Assembly: GCA_025353485.1 (NCBI GenBank)
Contig: JANXQO010000004.1
Span: forward strand, 1-54,563
Origin: Chitinophagales bacterium
Lineage (GTDB): Bacteria > Bacteroidota > Bacteroidia > Chitinophagales > Chitinophagaceae
Direction of reading: 5' to 3'
Length of the DNA: 54,563 nt
Shown: piece by piece, positions 25,445 through 34,131 of the stretch
Position numbering within the stretch: position 1 is the stretch's first letter
Layout of the letters: each line of letters opens with the position of its first letter
The notes under the pieces: generated by a model
What the model saw: the letters and a program-made list of their open reading frames with translations, nothing else
The model's database searches: none
What the model was told of the DNA's origin: nothing
Program-made: the position numbers and the translations under genes

Positions 25445-26299
25445 ATGTTTGAGATGTTTCAATTGCCGTTCATGGTGCAAGCCTTTGCGGCAGCGGTTAT
25501 TACGGGAATATTATTATCGTATCTAGGCGTGCATGTAGTTGGCAGAGGAATCGTTTTTGTTGATCTTGCACTTGGGCAGATCTCTTCATTAGGTGTTGCT
25601 TTTGCAGCATTTATTGGTACAGGGCTTACTTCCATTCCATTAATATTTACCTTATCCGGCGCATTACTCATGTCGTTTATTAATATCAGGGATAAAAGGC
25701 TGAAGCAGGAAGCTATCATTGGAATTCTATATGCTTTTGCATCAGCACTTACGGTATTGTTAATTTCAAGAACGGCTCATGGGGATTCAGATATACAGGA
25801 AGTTCTTTTTGGAAATATTTTATCTGTAAGCTGGCAGCAAATTACATCTATAGCAATTGTATTCGGGGCTATTCTGTTTATTCAGGTAATTTTCTTTAGG
25901 AAATTTTTTGCGTTGACTGAGTCATTTGAGAATGGAGTAAATCATCTTGTAGGCATCTTCAATATCTGGAACTTTTTATTTTATATTTCCATTGGTTTAG
26001 CTATTGTTTTTGCAGTTAAAATAAATGGGGTAATTCCTGTTTTTTCATATCTTATTATTCCGGCAGTATCAGCCATTATGCTTACAAAAAATAAAGCGGC
26101 TGTTTTAATAATCGCGATAATCATCAGCATACTTGGCGGTTTTTTTGGATTGAACTTTTCATTTCATTATGATTTTCCGGCGGGATCATCAATTGTTGTA
26201 GTGCTTGGCGGAATTTTTATTGTAGCCTCCATTTATAGAATTATTAGTGGCATAGTAAATAAAAGGCAAACAGATACTATCATTAACAGGAGTATTTAA
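25445..26299 (+). CDS. Metal ABC transporter permease (ZnuB/TroC-like, ABC-3 family)
   Basis: Inner-membrane subunit of 284 residues with about eight hydrophobic segments. The family motif region DIQEVLFGNILSVSWQQI is present (about 117-134), as is the conserved HVVGRGIVFVDLALGQISSLG near the N-terminus. The gene ends the operon. No ATP-binding subunit lies on either side, so the transporter must borrow an ATPase encoded elsewhere or be incomplete. Confidence 0.92.
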   Translation: MFEMFQLPFMVQAFAAAVITGILLSYLGVHVVGRGIVFVDLALGQISSLGVAFAAFIGTGLTSIPLIFTLSGALLMSFINIRDKRLKQEAIIGILYAFASALTVLLISRTAHGDSDIQEVLFGNILSVSWQQITSIAIVFGAILFIQVIFFRKFFALTESFENGVNHLVGIFNIWNFLFYISIGLAIVFAVKINGVIPVFSYLIIPAVSAIMLTKNKAAVLIIAIIISILGGFFGLNFSFHYDFPAGSSIVVVLGGIFIVASIYRIISGIVNKRQTDTIINRSI

Positions 26300-26872
26300 C
26301 CGGGCCATTAAGTCTAAACGATTTTCTTTTGCAGTAAATTCCTTATACAATATACTACACTGGAAAGTAGATAAAATTGCTTTCCCATTGTAACTGAGTT
26401 GTATTAATTTTTTTTGGAATAATGTAACCTGAAACCGGTAATAATGAATATCCTTTACTATGTTAAGTTGAGTATGGAGAAGGAAATACATGCGATCCAC
26501 ATGATTCCTTAAGCAGGATGGGAAGTTAATTAATCAACTATTGGGGATTTTTTAAACTCATAGAATACCCATAGATAGAGTACTGTTAAAATTCCTAATG
26601 ATATATACATATCTTTTTTAATAAAAGTATATTTTATGCGAGTCATTGTAAATATAAGTTTCCCCAAGTTGTGCATAACATCGCTGAATCTATAAATACA
26701 TTGCATAAAATAAATCCTCTTCGCACTTAATCATTGCCTTTTATCAAACACTTAAAGCTATCTATAATTATTATTCAGGTGCTTATTTTTACTGAAAATT
26801 CTACATTACTTTTTCTTTCATAAGGCAAAATTTATGGCATAGGATAAAAATAATCTTGTGTAATTTTATTCC
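26300..26872. other. Long intergenic spacer
   Basis: A 573-base gap between the metal permease and DUF2721 genes. It holds no palindromic repeat family member and no sizeable gene. The only credible content is a 38-codon frame on the minus strand (26530-26646), listed separately. A frame antisense to the permease end (26189-26500) has no recognisable features. Confidence 0.5.
26530..26646 (-). CDS. Possible single-helix membrane microprotein (38 aa)
   Basis: A small frame starting ATG at 26646 (or at 26610, 26 residues). It encodes one hydrophobic helix (YISLGILTVLYLWVFY) followed by EFKKSPIVD, the shape of a membrane-anchored microprotein. No homologue can be named and there is no clear promoter. 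It is listed because the helix and charged tail are unlikely in random AT-rich sequence. Confidence 0.3.
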   Translation of the reverse strand: MTRIKYTFIKKDMYISLGILTVLYLWVFYEFKKSPIVD

Positions 26873-27328
26873 ATGTTACAAATCTCCATTAATACACCTG
26901 CTTTATTATTTCCCGCAATCACATTATTAATGCTGGCTTATACAAATCGGTTTTTGGCAATTGCAAACAGGATAAGAAGCCTGCACCAGAGCTATGCAAA
27001 AATGGAAGTGAAGCATACTGCCATTAAACAAATAAAAAGCCTTCGTGCAAGATTAAACCTGATAAAATATATGCAGGGTTTTGGCGCATTGAGTTTTTTT
27101 TGTTGTGTATTGTGTATGTATTTTATTTACAGGAGCTGGATGTATGCTGCCAATATAATTTTTGCTGCCGGCATGATAACATTGCTTATTTCTATTGTAC
27201 TTTCTTTTCTCGAGATCCAACAAAGCACAAAGGCATTGGAACTTGAGTTAAGTGATATTGAAGAATTGGGAAGGGCAAATATTTTTACAGATATGTTCTA
27301 TACTAAAGAAGAAGAAAAAAATAAATAG
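26873..27328 (+). CDS. DUF2721 family membrane protein
   Basis: A 151-residue inner-membrane protein with three hydrophobic segments (about 9-30, 67-88 and 92-115). The pattern AITLLMLAYTNRFLAIANRIRSL near the start, then a basic cytosolic loop and a C-terminal acidic helix, is that of DUF2721. Function is unknown. It is convergent with the DUF983 gene. Confidence 0.85.
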   Translation: MLQISINTPALLFPAITLLMLAYTNRFLAIANRIRSLHQSYAKMEVKHTAIKQIKSLRARLNLIKYMQGFGALSFFCCVLCMYFIYRSWMYAANIIFAAGMITLLISIVLSFLEIQQSTKALELELSDIEELGRANIFTDMFYTKEEEKNK

Positions 27329-27355
27329 ACAACGGTAAAAGTATATGATGAATTA

Positions 27356-27802
27356 TTATTCATTGATATGAAGTTCTACGGCAGGAGTGCTTTCATAATT
27401 TTCATCATAGGTAATAAAGAAGTAAATATAAACTGCCCTGCTTAACCGCATTAGCAACGGTTGCAAAACAATTATCAATATTGTATTTAAAATAAGCCAG
27501 TAAAAGATCCGGCTATCATCAGTTGATATACCAATGGCTGCCCACCAGGCCAGAAAAGTAACTCCTGATAACAGAACAGTTAATGCATAACTAACATAAC
27601 CTGTACCATACCAAAAGCCAACTTCAAGATCAAATTTTTGTTTGCATACAGGACAGTTGTCATACATGTCAAAAATATATTTAAGCTTTAATTTTTTGTA
27701 AGGATTATTATTTTTAAACATGCTGCCTCTTCTGCACCGTGGGCAGCGCATGGTTAATATGCTCCAGAAAAAATTGGGTTTAGGTTTTTTCAAATCAGAC
27801 AT
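27356..27802 (-). CDS. DUF983 family zinc-ribbon membrane protein
   Basis: A 148-residue protein with an N-terminal zinc ribbon (MRCPRCRRGSMF and CPVCKQ, about 18-55) and two membrane helices (about 68-90 and 98-120). This is the DUF983 layout; function is unknown. The -7 promoter box TACCTTTG ends only 4 bases before the ATG, so the transcript would begin at or very near the start codon. Confidence 0.88.
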   Translation of the reverse strand: MSDLKKPKPNFFWSILTMRCPRCRRGSMFKNNNPYKKLKLKYIFDMYDNCPVCKQKFDLEVGFWYGTGYVSYALTVLLSGVTFLAWWAAIGISTDDSRIFYWLILNTILIIVLQPLLMRLSRAVYIYFFITYDENYESTPAVELHINE

Positions 27803-27806
27803 GCGG

Positions 27807-27814
27807 CAAAGGTA
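27807..27814 (-). promoter_or_regulatory. -7 box directly before the DUF983 start
   Basis: Minus-strand TACCTTTG (TAnnTTTG), 4 bases from the ATG. It suggests a leaderless transcript or a start codon further in. Confidence 0.5.
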
Positions 27815-27821
27815 GCCGGAA

Positions 27822-29636
27822 TCAATTTAATGATGCAGGCTGTGTTGCAAGCTTCTTTCTTTCACCAATTTGCTGGCGCCACATGGCATAATATAAACCC
27901 ATTTGCGAAATTAAATTTTCATGCGTTCCGGTTTCTACTACTTCACCTTTTTCCAAAACATAAATTCTGTCGGCATGCATAATAGTGCTAAGGCGGTGAG
28001 CAATTAAAATAGTTATTTGTTCCTGTTGTGATGAAACCTGTTTAATAGTATTGGTAATTTCTTCTTCCGTAAGCGAATCAAGTGATGATGTGGCTTCATC
28101 AAAAATTAATAAATGCGGATGACGAAGCAATGCCCTCGCAATAGAAAGCCTTTGTTTTTCTCCGCCAGAAACTTTTATTCCACCTTCACCAATTAAAGTT
28201 TCCAGTCCATGATCTGCTCTTGCCAACAAATTATTGCAGGAAGCTTTGTGAAGTACATCTAAAACTTCTTCATCCGTTGCGTCAGGATTTACAAACAGCA
28301 TATTCTCTTTTATAGTACCGGCAAATAGTTGTGTATCCTGTGTTACAAAACCGATCTGTGTACGAAGTGTATCAAAATCAATATTATTTCCGTCAATATT
28401 ATTGTACAATATTTTTCCTTCCAGCGGACGGTATAAGCCCACCAATAATTTTACTAAAGTTGTTTTGCCCGAACCTGATGGCCCTACAAACGCAATCGTT
28501 TCTCCAGATTTTACATCAAAGCTTATATTGTTTAATGCAGGCTGGTTGGCTGTTTGGTGCTTAAATTTTACGTTCTTAAATTCCAGTTCTTCAATGCTGC
28601 CAAAGTTTTGCGGAGAGATGGGCTTTTGTTCCGGCAATTTAATCATCAGGTTATGAAAATTATTCAAAGAGGCTTCTGCTTCCCGGTAGGTAATAATAAT
28701 ATTTCCTATTTCCTGCAATGGCCCAAAAATAAAAAACGAATAAAATGTAAGTGTAAGTAGTTGTCCAGGTAAAATAATATTTCCAAAGATCAGCCACATC
28801 AGCATAAACATTATTACCTGCCGTAAGGCATTTACAAATGTGCCCTGTATAAAACTTAACGTACGTATACTTTTTACTTTTCTTAATTCAAGCCCAAGAA
28901 TTTTATAGGTATTATTATTAAGACGTTTTACTTCCTGCTCCGTTAGCCCCAGGCTTTTAACTAATTCTATGTTACGTAAACTTTCTGTTGTGGTGCCTGC
29001 AAGTGAAGTGGTTTCTTTTACAATGGTGCGCTGTATAACTTTTATTCTCTTACTTAAAAAACCTGTAAGCAGGGATAATAAAACAATGCCGCCAAAATAC
29101 ACAGGCATTATTGACCAGTGTAGTGTAAAAGAATAAACGGATACAAAGATTACACCCACCAGCAAACCAAATAAAATATTTATGAATGATACGATGAATT
29201 TTTCTGTATCAGTGCGCACTTTGGTTAGTATGCTTAAGGTTTCACCGCTGCGCTGGTCTTCAAATTCCTGGAAAGGAAGTCTTAATGAATGCCGCAATCC
29301 ATCTGTAAATAATTTAGCGCCGAATTTTTGCACCACTACATTTCCAAAATAATCCTGGAATGCTTTTGCAATTCGGGAAATCATTGCAACGCTTATCAAT
29401 ATTCCTAAGTAACCCAATACTCCCCATACAAATTGTGATTGGGAACGGTCACCGGTTTTTATAAAATCATTTTTTACATAGTGTCCTGTTTCGTGAGCAT
29501 GCACCCCGTATACCTGGAACATCTTACCAAAAAAATATGGATCAAGAAGGGAAAATACCTGGTTGATGGCTGCAAGAAAAAGAGCTAACGCCATTAAACC
29601 TTTATAGGGTTTTAAATATGAGAGTAATAATTTCAT
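27822..29636 (-). CDS. ABC transporter, fused permease/ATPase (MsbA-type exporter)
   Basis: A half-transporter of 604 residues that would dimerise in the inner membrane. The N-terminal ~330 residues contain six membrane helices with the usual cytosolic loops (TTESLRNIELVKSLGL). The nucleotide domain shows Walker A GPSGSGKTTLVK, the signature VSGGEKQRLSIARALL, Walker B LLIFDEATSSLD and the switch His in LIAHRLST. Substrate unknown; lipid A precursor or a drug are usual guesses. A GT25 glycosyltransferase lies upstream on the same strand, hinting at surface glycan work. Confidence 0.95.
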   Translation of the reverse strand: MKLLLSYLKPYKGLMALALFLAAINQVFSLLDPYFFGKMFQVYGVHAHETGHYVKNDFIKTGDRSQSQFVWGVLGYLGILISVAMISRIAKAFQDYFGNVVVQKFGAKLFTDGLRHSLRLPFQEFEDQRSGETLSILTKVRTDTEKFIVSFINILFGLLVGVIFVSVYSFTLHWSIMPVYFGGIVLLSLLTGFLSKRIKVIQRTIVKETTSLAGTTTESLRNIELVKSLGLTEQEVKRLNNNTYKILGLELRKVKSIRTLSFIQGTFVNALRQVIMFMLMWLIFGNIILPGQLLTLTFYSFFIFGPLQEIGNIIITYREAEASLNNFHNLMIKLPEQKPISPQNFGSIEELEFKNVKFKHQTANQPALNNISFDVKSGETIAFVGPSGSGKTTLVKLLVGLYRPLEGKILYNNIDGNNIDFDTLRTQIGFVTQDTQLFAGTIKENMLFVNPDATDEEVLDVLHKASCNNLLARADHGLETLIGEGGIKVSGGEKQRLSIARALLRHPHLLIFDEATSSLDSLTEEEITNTIKQVSSQQEQITILIAHRLSTIMHADRIYVLEKGEVVETGTHENLISQMGLYYAMWRQQIGERKKLATQPASLN

Positions 29637-29745
29637 TCTGTAAATTTAAGTCAATATACATTATGCTCCGATGGTCTGACTGACCCCGCCTGACCATAAA
29701 GAATGATGAAATAGATAATTTTTTAAAAGCGGGGTTAGACAAATA

Positions 29746-30492
29746 TTAAAGCAACGAATCAAATGCTGATGCTTCCCCCTGTGACAATTGTTGAAAAAGT
29801 TTTGGGTGGCTGATAAATGTATTTACTTTTTTGGATGCCGAAGCTATTGCCAAAAGATTATCTGCTACATAAGAAACAGGGGATTGTAGTTCCAGGAGTT
29901 TTTTTGCTCCTGAAAGCGTTACTGCATAAGCATCCGTATAATCATGAAACCCCGCAACCGAAAGATGTTTGCTAATTATTTTGGGATACAGGTTACCTAT
30001 TATTGTATGATCCCATTTTAATCCGCCAACAATTCTTTGTAAATGGTACCAGTATTTTTTAAAATGCCGGGGTTTTTCATTTTTACAATAATCAAAATAC
30101 AATAGTTCCCAATCATCAGGCAGATCTTTAATAATTTCTGAAAATAAATTTAATGATTCCTTCACCGGCTCTGCATCGTCTTCTAAGATCAGTGTTTTTT
30201 TATACCCCCTATTTATTATTTCTTGATAAATATTTTTATGACTTAAGGCACAACCAATTTGCCCTGCGTTCATTGGCTTACTGTACCGGTGATGTTGAAT
30301 AGCTAATGCTTCATTGTAAATATTTTTATCTTTTAATTCATTAAGAGAAAAATTATTTTTATCTGCGCCAAAAAAAAATTGATAATTTAATCCATGAAGC
30401 GCTTTGTTGATATGAACCTGCCTGTTTGTTGATCGCTCAAGCGTGATAACAAATATCTTGTCGAAAAAATTATTTAAAGAATCATAATTCAT
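29746..30492 (-). CDS. Glycosyltransferase family 25 protein
   Basis: Transfers a sugar, usually galactose, to lipooligosaccharide or another acceptor. The 248 residues fit the family. The opening is FDKIFVITLERSTNRQ, then GQIGCALSHKNIYQEI, and the metal/nucleotide site is in TLILEDDAEP. Further on, DAYAVTLSGAKKLLEL matches the acceptor-side motif. The neighbours are an ABC exporter and a RAYT gene, so no glycan cluster is evident. Confidence 0.9.
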   Translation of the reverse strand: MNYDSLNNFFDKIFVITLERSTNRQVHINKALHGLNYQFFFGADKNNFSLNELKDKNIYNEALAIQHHRYSKPMNAGQIGCALSHKNIYQEIINRGYKKTLILEDDAEPVKESLNLFSEIIKDLPDDWELLYFDYCKNEKPRHFKKYWYHLQRIVGGLKWDHTIIGNLYPKIISKHLSVAGFHDYTDAYAVTLSGAKKLLELQSPVSYVADNLLAIASASKKVNTFISHPKLFQQLSQGEASAFDSLL

Positions 30493-30551
30493 AATAGTTC
30501 CGATAGTTTTTTTGAAAGTTTTAAGTACCGAATTTTTTTAAGGTTAAATAT

Positions 30552-31157
30552 CTAAAGATCCCATTTATACTTAAGTTCTATTGGCTGTTGATGATATTTT
30601 ATAAAATATTCCTTGCTTCCAAAAACATCAAGTATTTCTTTTTTAGAAAGTTTGGTTGCAGCTTGTGATAAATAAGAATTATAGGAACTGAATTTCCAGT
30701 TGCCCATCTCTTTTACAAAACCATGGGGAACCGGATTTGCATGAATATAATGAACAACTTTACATAAACCATTTTCATCTTCAATTAAATCTGATTTCAT
30801 ATTTGGGATAAATAAACTTCCCATACGATTATAAACTTTATTTAAAGATTGAGTATAACTGCTGAATAAATTTGAAAAAAATTTGCTTATTTTTTTCTCA
30901 ATTACAGGGTGCAATTTATCGTCTGGTAACTTTTGGAAAGCTGTAAAGCTTTCCAAAAGTTTGATTTCATTAATTTCTTTTATACTTATTAAAAGATGGA
31001 AATGATTTGGCATAAGACAATAGGCATGCAGATTTGCAACAGGTAAAATATGTATAGATATTTTATCAAGAAAGAAAAAATAATTTCTTTCTTCTAAAAA
31101 TAAATTTTCATTCCCATTTGCATGGTTATAGATATGATAATAACTTCCGGGTATCAT
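30552..31157 (-). CDS. REP-associated tyrosine transposase (RAYT, Y1_Tnp)
   Basis: Single-strand DNA nuclease/transposase of the HUH Y1 group, which recognises palindromic REP hairpins. The 201 residues show YYHIYNHANGNENLF at the start, the metal-binding HFH (52-54, in LMPNHFHLLIS), and the late motif YIHANPVPHGF with FSSYNSYL. The catalytic tyrosine is probably Tyr101 or Tyr109 in the helix SSYTQSLNKVYNRMGSLF. A REP-like palindrome lies 24 bases upstream and another is embedded in the coding region at residues 66-77. The reading frame looks intact. Confidence 0.92.
   Translation of the reverse strand: MIPGSYYHIYNHANGNENLFLEERNYFFFLDKISIHILPVANLHAYCLMPNHFHLLISIKEINEIKLLESFTAFQKLPDDKLHPVIEKKISKFFSNLFSSYTQSLNKVYNRMGSLFIPNMKSDLIEDENGLCKVVHYIHANPVPHGFVKEMGNWKFSSYNSYLSQAATKLSKKEILDVFGSKEYFIKYHQQPIELKYKWDL
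30928..30961. repeat. REP-like palindrome inside the RAYT coding region
   Basis: AACTTTTGGAAAGC and GCTTTCCAAAAGTT form a 14-bp stem with a TGTAAA loop. It is read in frame as KLLESFTAFQKL within the transposase. It shares its core with the palindromes at 31181 and 20503/20551. Confidence 0.85.
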
Positions 31158-31180
31158 TTTAAATTATTTAATTGATACTA

Positions 31181-31214
31181 AACTTTTGGAAAGTTTTAAA
31201 ACTTTCCAAAAGTT
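31181..31214. repeat. Perfect 34-base palindrome upstream of RAYT
   Basis: Two 17-base arms (AACTTTTGGAAAGTTTT and its reverse complement) abut without a loop between the RAYT and comM genes. It is the likely cognate REP of this transposase. Confidence 0.85.
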
Positions 31215-31260
31215 ATAAGCCTTCGTCCCACATCAATTACATCGTACATCCCCCATTCTA

Positions 31261-32802
31261 TCATCCTGCCCAACCTTCTCTATCCAAACTTCTGTATTGA
31301 ATAGCTTCTGCAAGATGTTCAACTTTTATATCATCACTGCCAGCAAGGTCTGCAATGGTTTTGCTCACTTTTAAAATTCTGTCATAAGCTCTTGCAGAAA
31401 GATTTAGTTTTTCCATTGCCACTTTTAAAAGATTGCTACCTGCCTGTGTTATCACACAAATTTCTTTCAGCATTTTACTACTCATTTGCGCATTGCAATA
31501 AACACCCGGATTATCTTTATACCGCTCAGATTGCCTGTCCATTGCTTTGATAACTCTTTCACGAATACTCTCGCTTTTTTCTGATCGGTCGTTAGATGAT
31601 AATTCACTGAAAGCAACCGGAGTTACTTCCACATGCAGATCAATCCTGTCTAATAATGGACCGGAAATTTTATTAAGATATTTTTGAACAGCACCGGGAG
31701 GGCAGGTACATTCCTTTTCGGGATGACTATAAAAGCCGCATGGGCAGGGGTTCATAGAGGCAATCAACATAAAGCTCGCAGGAAATTCCAATGCCACCTT
31801 GGCTCTTGAAATAATAATTTTTCTTTCTTCCATCGGCTGCCTCATAACTTCCAGAACAGTTCTTTTAAATTCCGGTAACTCATCTAAAAACAAAACACCA
31901 TTATGTGCCAATGAAATTTCTCCGGGCTGCGGAATACCGCCGCCGCCAACCAGGCCTGCATCGGAAATAGTATGATGTGGTGAACGGAATGGACGCTTTG
32001 AAATCAGTGTTGCATTTTCAGGAAGCTTGCCAGCAACGCTGTGAATTTTTGTTGTCTCCAATGCTTCCTGCAAAGTAAGCGGTGGCAGTATTGTTGGCAA
32101 ACGCTTTGCCAGCATAGTTTTGCCTGCACCAGGCGGACCAATCAAAATTGCATTATGACCACCGGCGGCTGCAATCTCCAAAGCTCTTTTAATATTTTCC
32201 TGGCCTTTCACATCACAAAAATCAATTTCATAATCGCTTTGTGCATGAGCAAATTCCTCTCTTGTATTTACGATCGTTGGCTGCAAACAATTCTCATCAA
32301 TAAAAAAATTTATCACATCAGTAATATGTTCAACGCCATACACTTTTAGATTGTTAACCATTGCCGCTTCCCGTGCATTTTGTTTGGGAAGAATAAGCCC
32401 TTTAAAATTTTCTTTGCGTGCCTGGATGGCAATGGGTAGTGCGCCTTTGATAGGCCGTATAGCACCATCTAAACTTAGCTCACCCATTATTACATAGTCA
32501 GAAAGTTTGTCAGCATTTTCAAACTGATCACTCGCCGCTAATGTGCCAATAGCGATTGGAAGATCGAAAGCTGTACCGCTTTTTCTTATATCTGCAGGCG
32601 CAAGATTTACAACAACTTTAGTTCGGGGAAAATGATAACCGTTAGTTTTTATGGCGCTTTCCATTCTTTCCAAACTTTCTTTAACGGCATTATCAGCAAG
32701 CCCTACAATGGAAGTGAATTTGCCGCTGCTTACATTTACTTCTACCGTTATGGTTATTGCCTCCACACCATACACAGCACTGCCATAGGTTTTGACTAAC
32801 AT
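31261..32802 (-). CDS. comM: YifB/ComM family Mg-chelatase-like AAA+ ATPase
   Basis: AAA+ helicase that, in other bacteria, drives branch migration during natural transformation. The 513 residues have an N-terminal ChlI-like domain (about 1-190: SIVGLADNAVKESLERMESA), Walker A GPPGAGKTMLAKR (about 220), Walker B GVLFLDELPEF, and the cysteine-rich loop NPCPCGFYSHPEKECTC. A C-terminal Mg-chelatase domain follows (LSARAYDRILKVSKTIADL). Length and motifs are complete. No competence genes are adjacent. Confidence 0.95.
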   Translation of the reverse strand: MLVKTYGSAVYGVEAITITVEVNVSSGKFTSIVGLADNAVKESLERMESAIKTNGYHFPRTKVVVNLAPADIRKSGTAFDLPIAIGTLAASDQFENADKLSDYVIMGELSLDGAIRPIKGALPIAIQARKENFKGLILPKQNAREAAMVNNLKVYGVEHITDVINFFIDENCLQPTIVNTREEFAHAQSDYEIDFCDVKGQENIKRALEIAAAGGHNAILIGPPGAGKTMLAKRLPTILPPLTLQEALETTKIHSVAGKLPENATLISKRPFRSPHHTISDAGLVGGGGIPQPGEISLAHNGVLFLDELPEFKRTVLEVMRQPMEERKIIISRAKVALEFPASFMLIASMNPCPCGFYSHPEKECTCPPGAVQKYLNKISGPLLDRIDLHVEVTPVAFSELSSNDRSEKSESIRERVIKAMDRQSERYKDNPGVYCNAQMSSKMLKEICVITQAGSNLLKVAMEKLNLSARAYDRILKVSKTIADLAGSDDIKVEHLAEAIQYRSLDREGWAG

Positions 32803-33162
32803 GTATTGAAATTAGAGAAAAAATATTTATGCAGGTAATTAAGTGATGGTATTAGAGCTTCTTTCGCTGTTTATTTTAGGGCTCTCAGCATTAATACATT
32901 TCTCATCTTCAGCTCCTGCTATCCATTACAAATCCGGCGCAGAGCTTGGCTGCTTGCTCCTCCCCTTGCGGGGAGGCTGGGAGGGGCCCTCGCCGTGTTT
33001 TCCATTCCTATCAGGCAGCCAGTCATTATAAGAAATTATAGCAACAGTAAAACGTAAAATTATTTATAGCTTCTTATATTTCTTTTTTGGATTTCTTTTG
33101 TAATGATATATTGAGGAGATATAACTAACCCGTTGTCGGGTTAGTTAAAAGCATTGTTTTCA
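32803..33162. repeat. Intergenic region with two hairpin elements
   Basis: No gene seen. It contains a GC-rich unit at 32959-32986 (CCTCCCC/GGGGAGG with TTGC loop, then CTGGGAGGGGCC) of the type found in the E2 gene at 53699. It also has a perfect 11-bp stem at 33122-33147... TAACTAACCCG/CGGGTTAGTTA with loop TTGT (stem ends 22-32 and 37-47 of line 33121, i.e. 33122-33147). Confidence 0.7.
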
Positions 33163-33309
33163 GCTTCGTAGAAGCAACATATTAGTAGAAAAATTGATTG
33201 AACAAATGTAAGAAACCCCATAGGGGTGGAATATTTTTTTATATGCCGCTCCTACGGAGCTTTATTTTCTAAATAATCTCCTGCTACTAATATATCGCCT
33301 CTATGAGGC
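33163..33309. repeat. Composite element of four 5-bp hairpins
   Basis: Four hairpins share a 5-bp stem and 3-base loop but differ in sequence: GCTTC-GTA-GAAGC (33163), ACCCC-ATA-GGGGT (33215), GCTCC-TAC-GGAGC (33248) and GCCTC-TAT-GAGGC (33297). The inverted arms ATATTAGTAG (33179) and CTACTAATAT (33284) enclose the middle two. A related AGCCCT-TAC-AGGGCT lies at 34156. The last hairpin base is the first base of the antitoxin gene's stop codon. Confidence 0.75.
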
Positions 33310-33551
33310 TAAGCATTGATCATTTTATTAATTCTTTTGGTTGCCTCTGTTTCACTTACCAGCTTACCGCCATTAATATATTCTTCATCCCGGCTGTCTA
33401 ATTCTTTTTTAAATTCTTCGCTATAATCATTTGAGTTTACATCCTGGTCTTCAACAAAAGTTTTAACTACTGTTAATACAGCTTTTTTTTGATTTACTGT
33501 CAACTGGGGCAGGTAATTATTTATTTGCTTTTCTATTGATGCAGCTTTCAT
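33309..33551 (-). CDS. Antitoxin-like small protein, orphan
   Basis: An 80-residue protein starting at ATG 33551 (the frame is open further upstream but without features). The N-terminal part, AASIEKQINNYLPQLTVNQKK, followed by AVLTVVKTFVEDQD, resembles antitoxins paired with RelE/ParE toxins in Bacteroidota. No toxin gene follows. The stop lies at the edge of the composite hairpin element, so the 3' end may have been replaced. The family assignment is tentative. Confidence 0.6.
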   Translation of the reverse strand: MKAASIEKQINNYLPQLTVNQKKAVLTVVKTFVEDQDVNSNDYSEEFKKELDSRDEEYINGGKLVSETEATKRINKMINA

Positions 33552-33652
33552 AACTTTTATTTGTACAAATTTACTTTTCTTTTTTCCAAAACTTCTACGC
33601 CAGTTGCACAAATATTTTGTCTAATTCTATAAATCAATATTAGCTTAGCCGG

Positions 33653-33979
33653 ATGCCATTCTTTGCCGCTCTGCTTTTTATTATCAGCTTGACTGCAGGT
33701 ATTTATTTATTTGGATATGCCGCAAGAAGAGCCGATGCTTTATATGTTACTGCTTTGGAAATTGTTCTCGGCAGCATTTTAATTATTCCAATTGTTTTAC
33801 TTTCAGATGGCTTACATTTTTCAGAACTGTTTACAAAGCCACAAAAAGAAAACTGGCTATGGTTAGGCGCTGCAGGGATATTTAGTTTTATCGGCGGCAA
33901 TTTTTTTTCATTAATAAACTTAAGAACCGCAGGCGAAAGAATAAACAGAGTGTTTCCCCAATTTCGTAGAGGTGTGTAG
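33653..33979 (+). pseudogene. Truncated DMT/EamA transporter
   Basis: Encodes only the first ~100 residues of an EamA-type transporter (normal about 290). Three membrane helices are visible, ending in GGNFFSLINLRTAGERIN, a family motif. The frame then runs into foreign sequence (from about 33952) and stops 9 codons later. The foreign sequence is a copy of part of the MutS-like gene in the opposite direction. It is almost certainly non-functional. Confidence 0.8.
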
Positions 33980-34131
33980 AAAGAATAAATAAAGAATTTT
34001 TAATTTTTATAAGGCCTTCAATAACCACGGTGCTGCACTTCATGGCATCCTGCACATTGGTACCTTTAAAAAGTTCATCCATTAATATTAGCCATTTTCT
34101 GCCATCATTAATTTTCAGGATCGTATTTTTT
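33952..34131 (-). pseudogene. Duplicated fragment of the MutS-like gene
   Basis: A 180-base copy of 34540-34719, same orientation, 588 bases away, with 14 mismatches (about 92% identical). It encodes part of the ATPase core (DELFKGTNVQDAMKCSTVV, then LFILSTHLYEIGETL). By my reading, 12 of the 14 differences are synonymous, so the fragment probably diverged while still coding. It truncates the DMT transporter gene. Confidence 0.88.

Noticed and set aside
26189-26500. Open frame of 103 codons opposite the metal permease end
   Set aside because: Low-complexity, no signal or domain; it overlaps a well-supported gene.
32843-33031. Open frame of 62 codons over the GC-rich palindrome
   Set aside because: Its sequence is mostly translation of the repeat (LLLPLRGGWEGPSP) and it has no family resemblance.
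33952-34131. Recent tandem duplication of the MutS-like gene segment
   Set aside because: A recent copy would be nearly identical; about 8% divergence, mostly silent, points to an older or imported coding copy.
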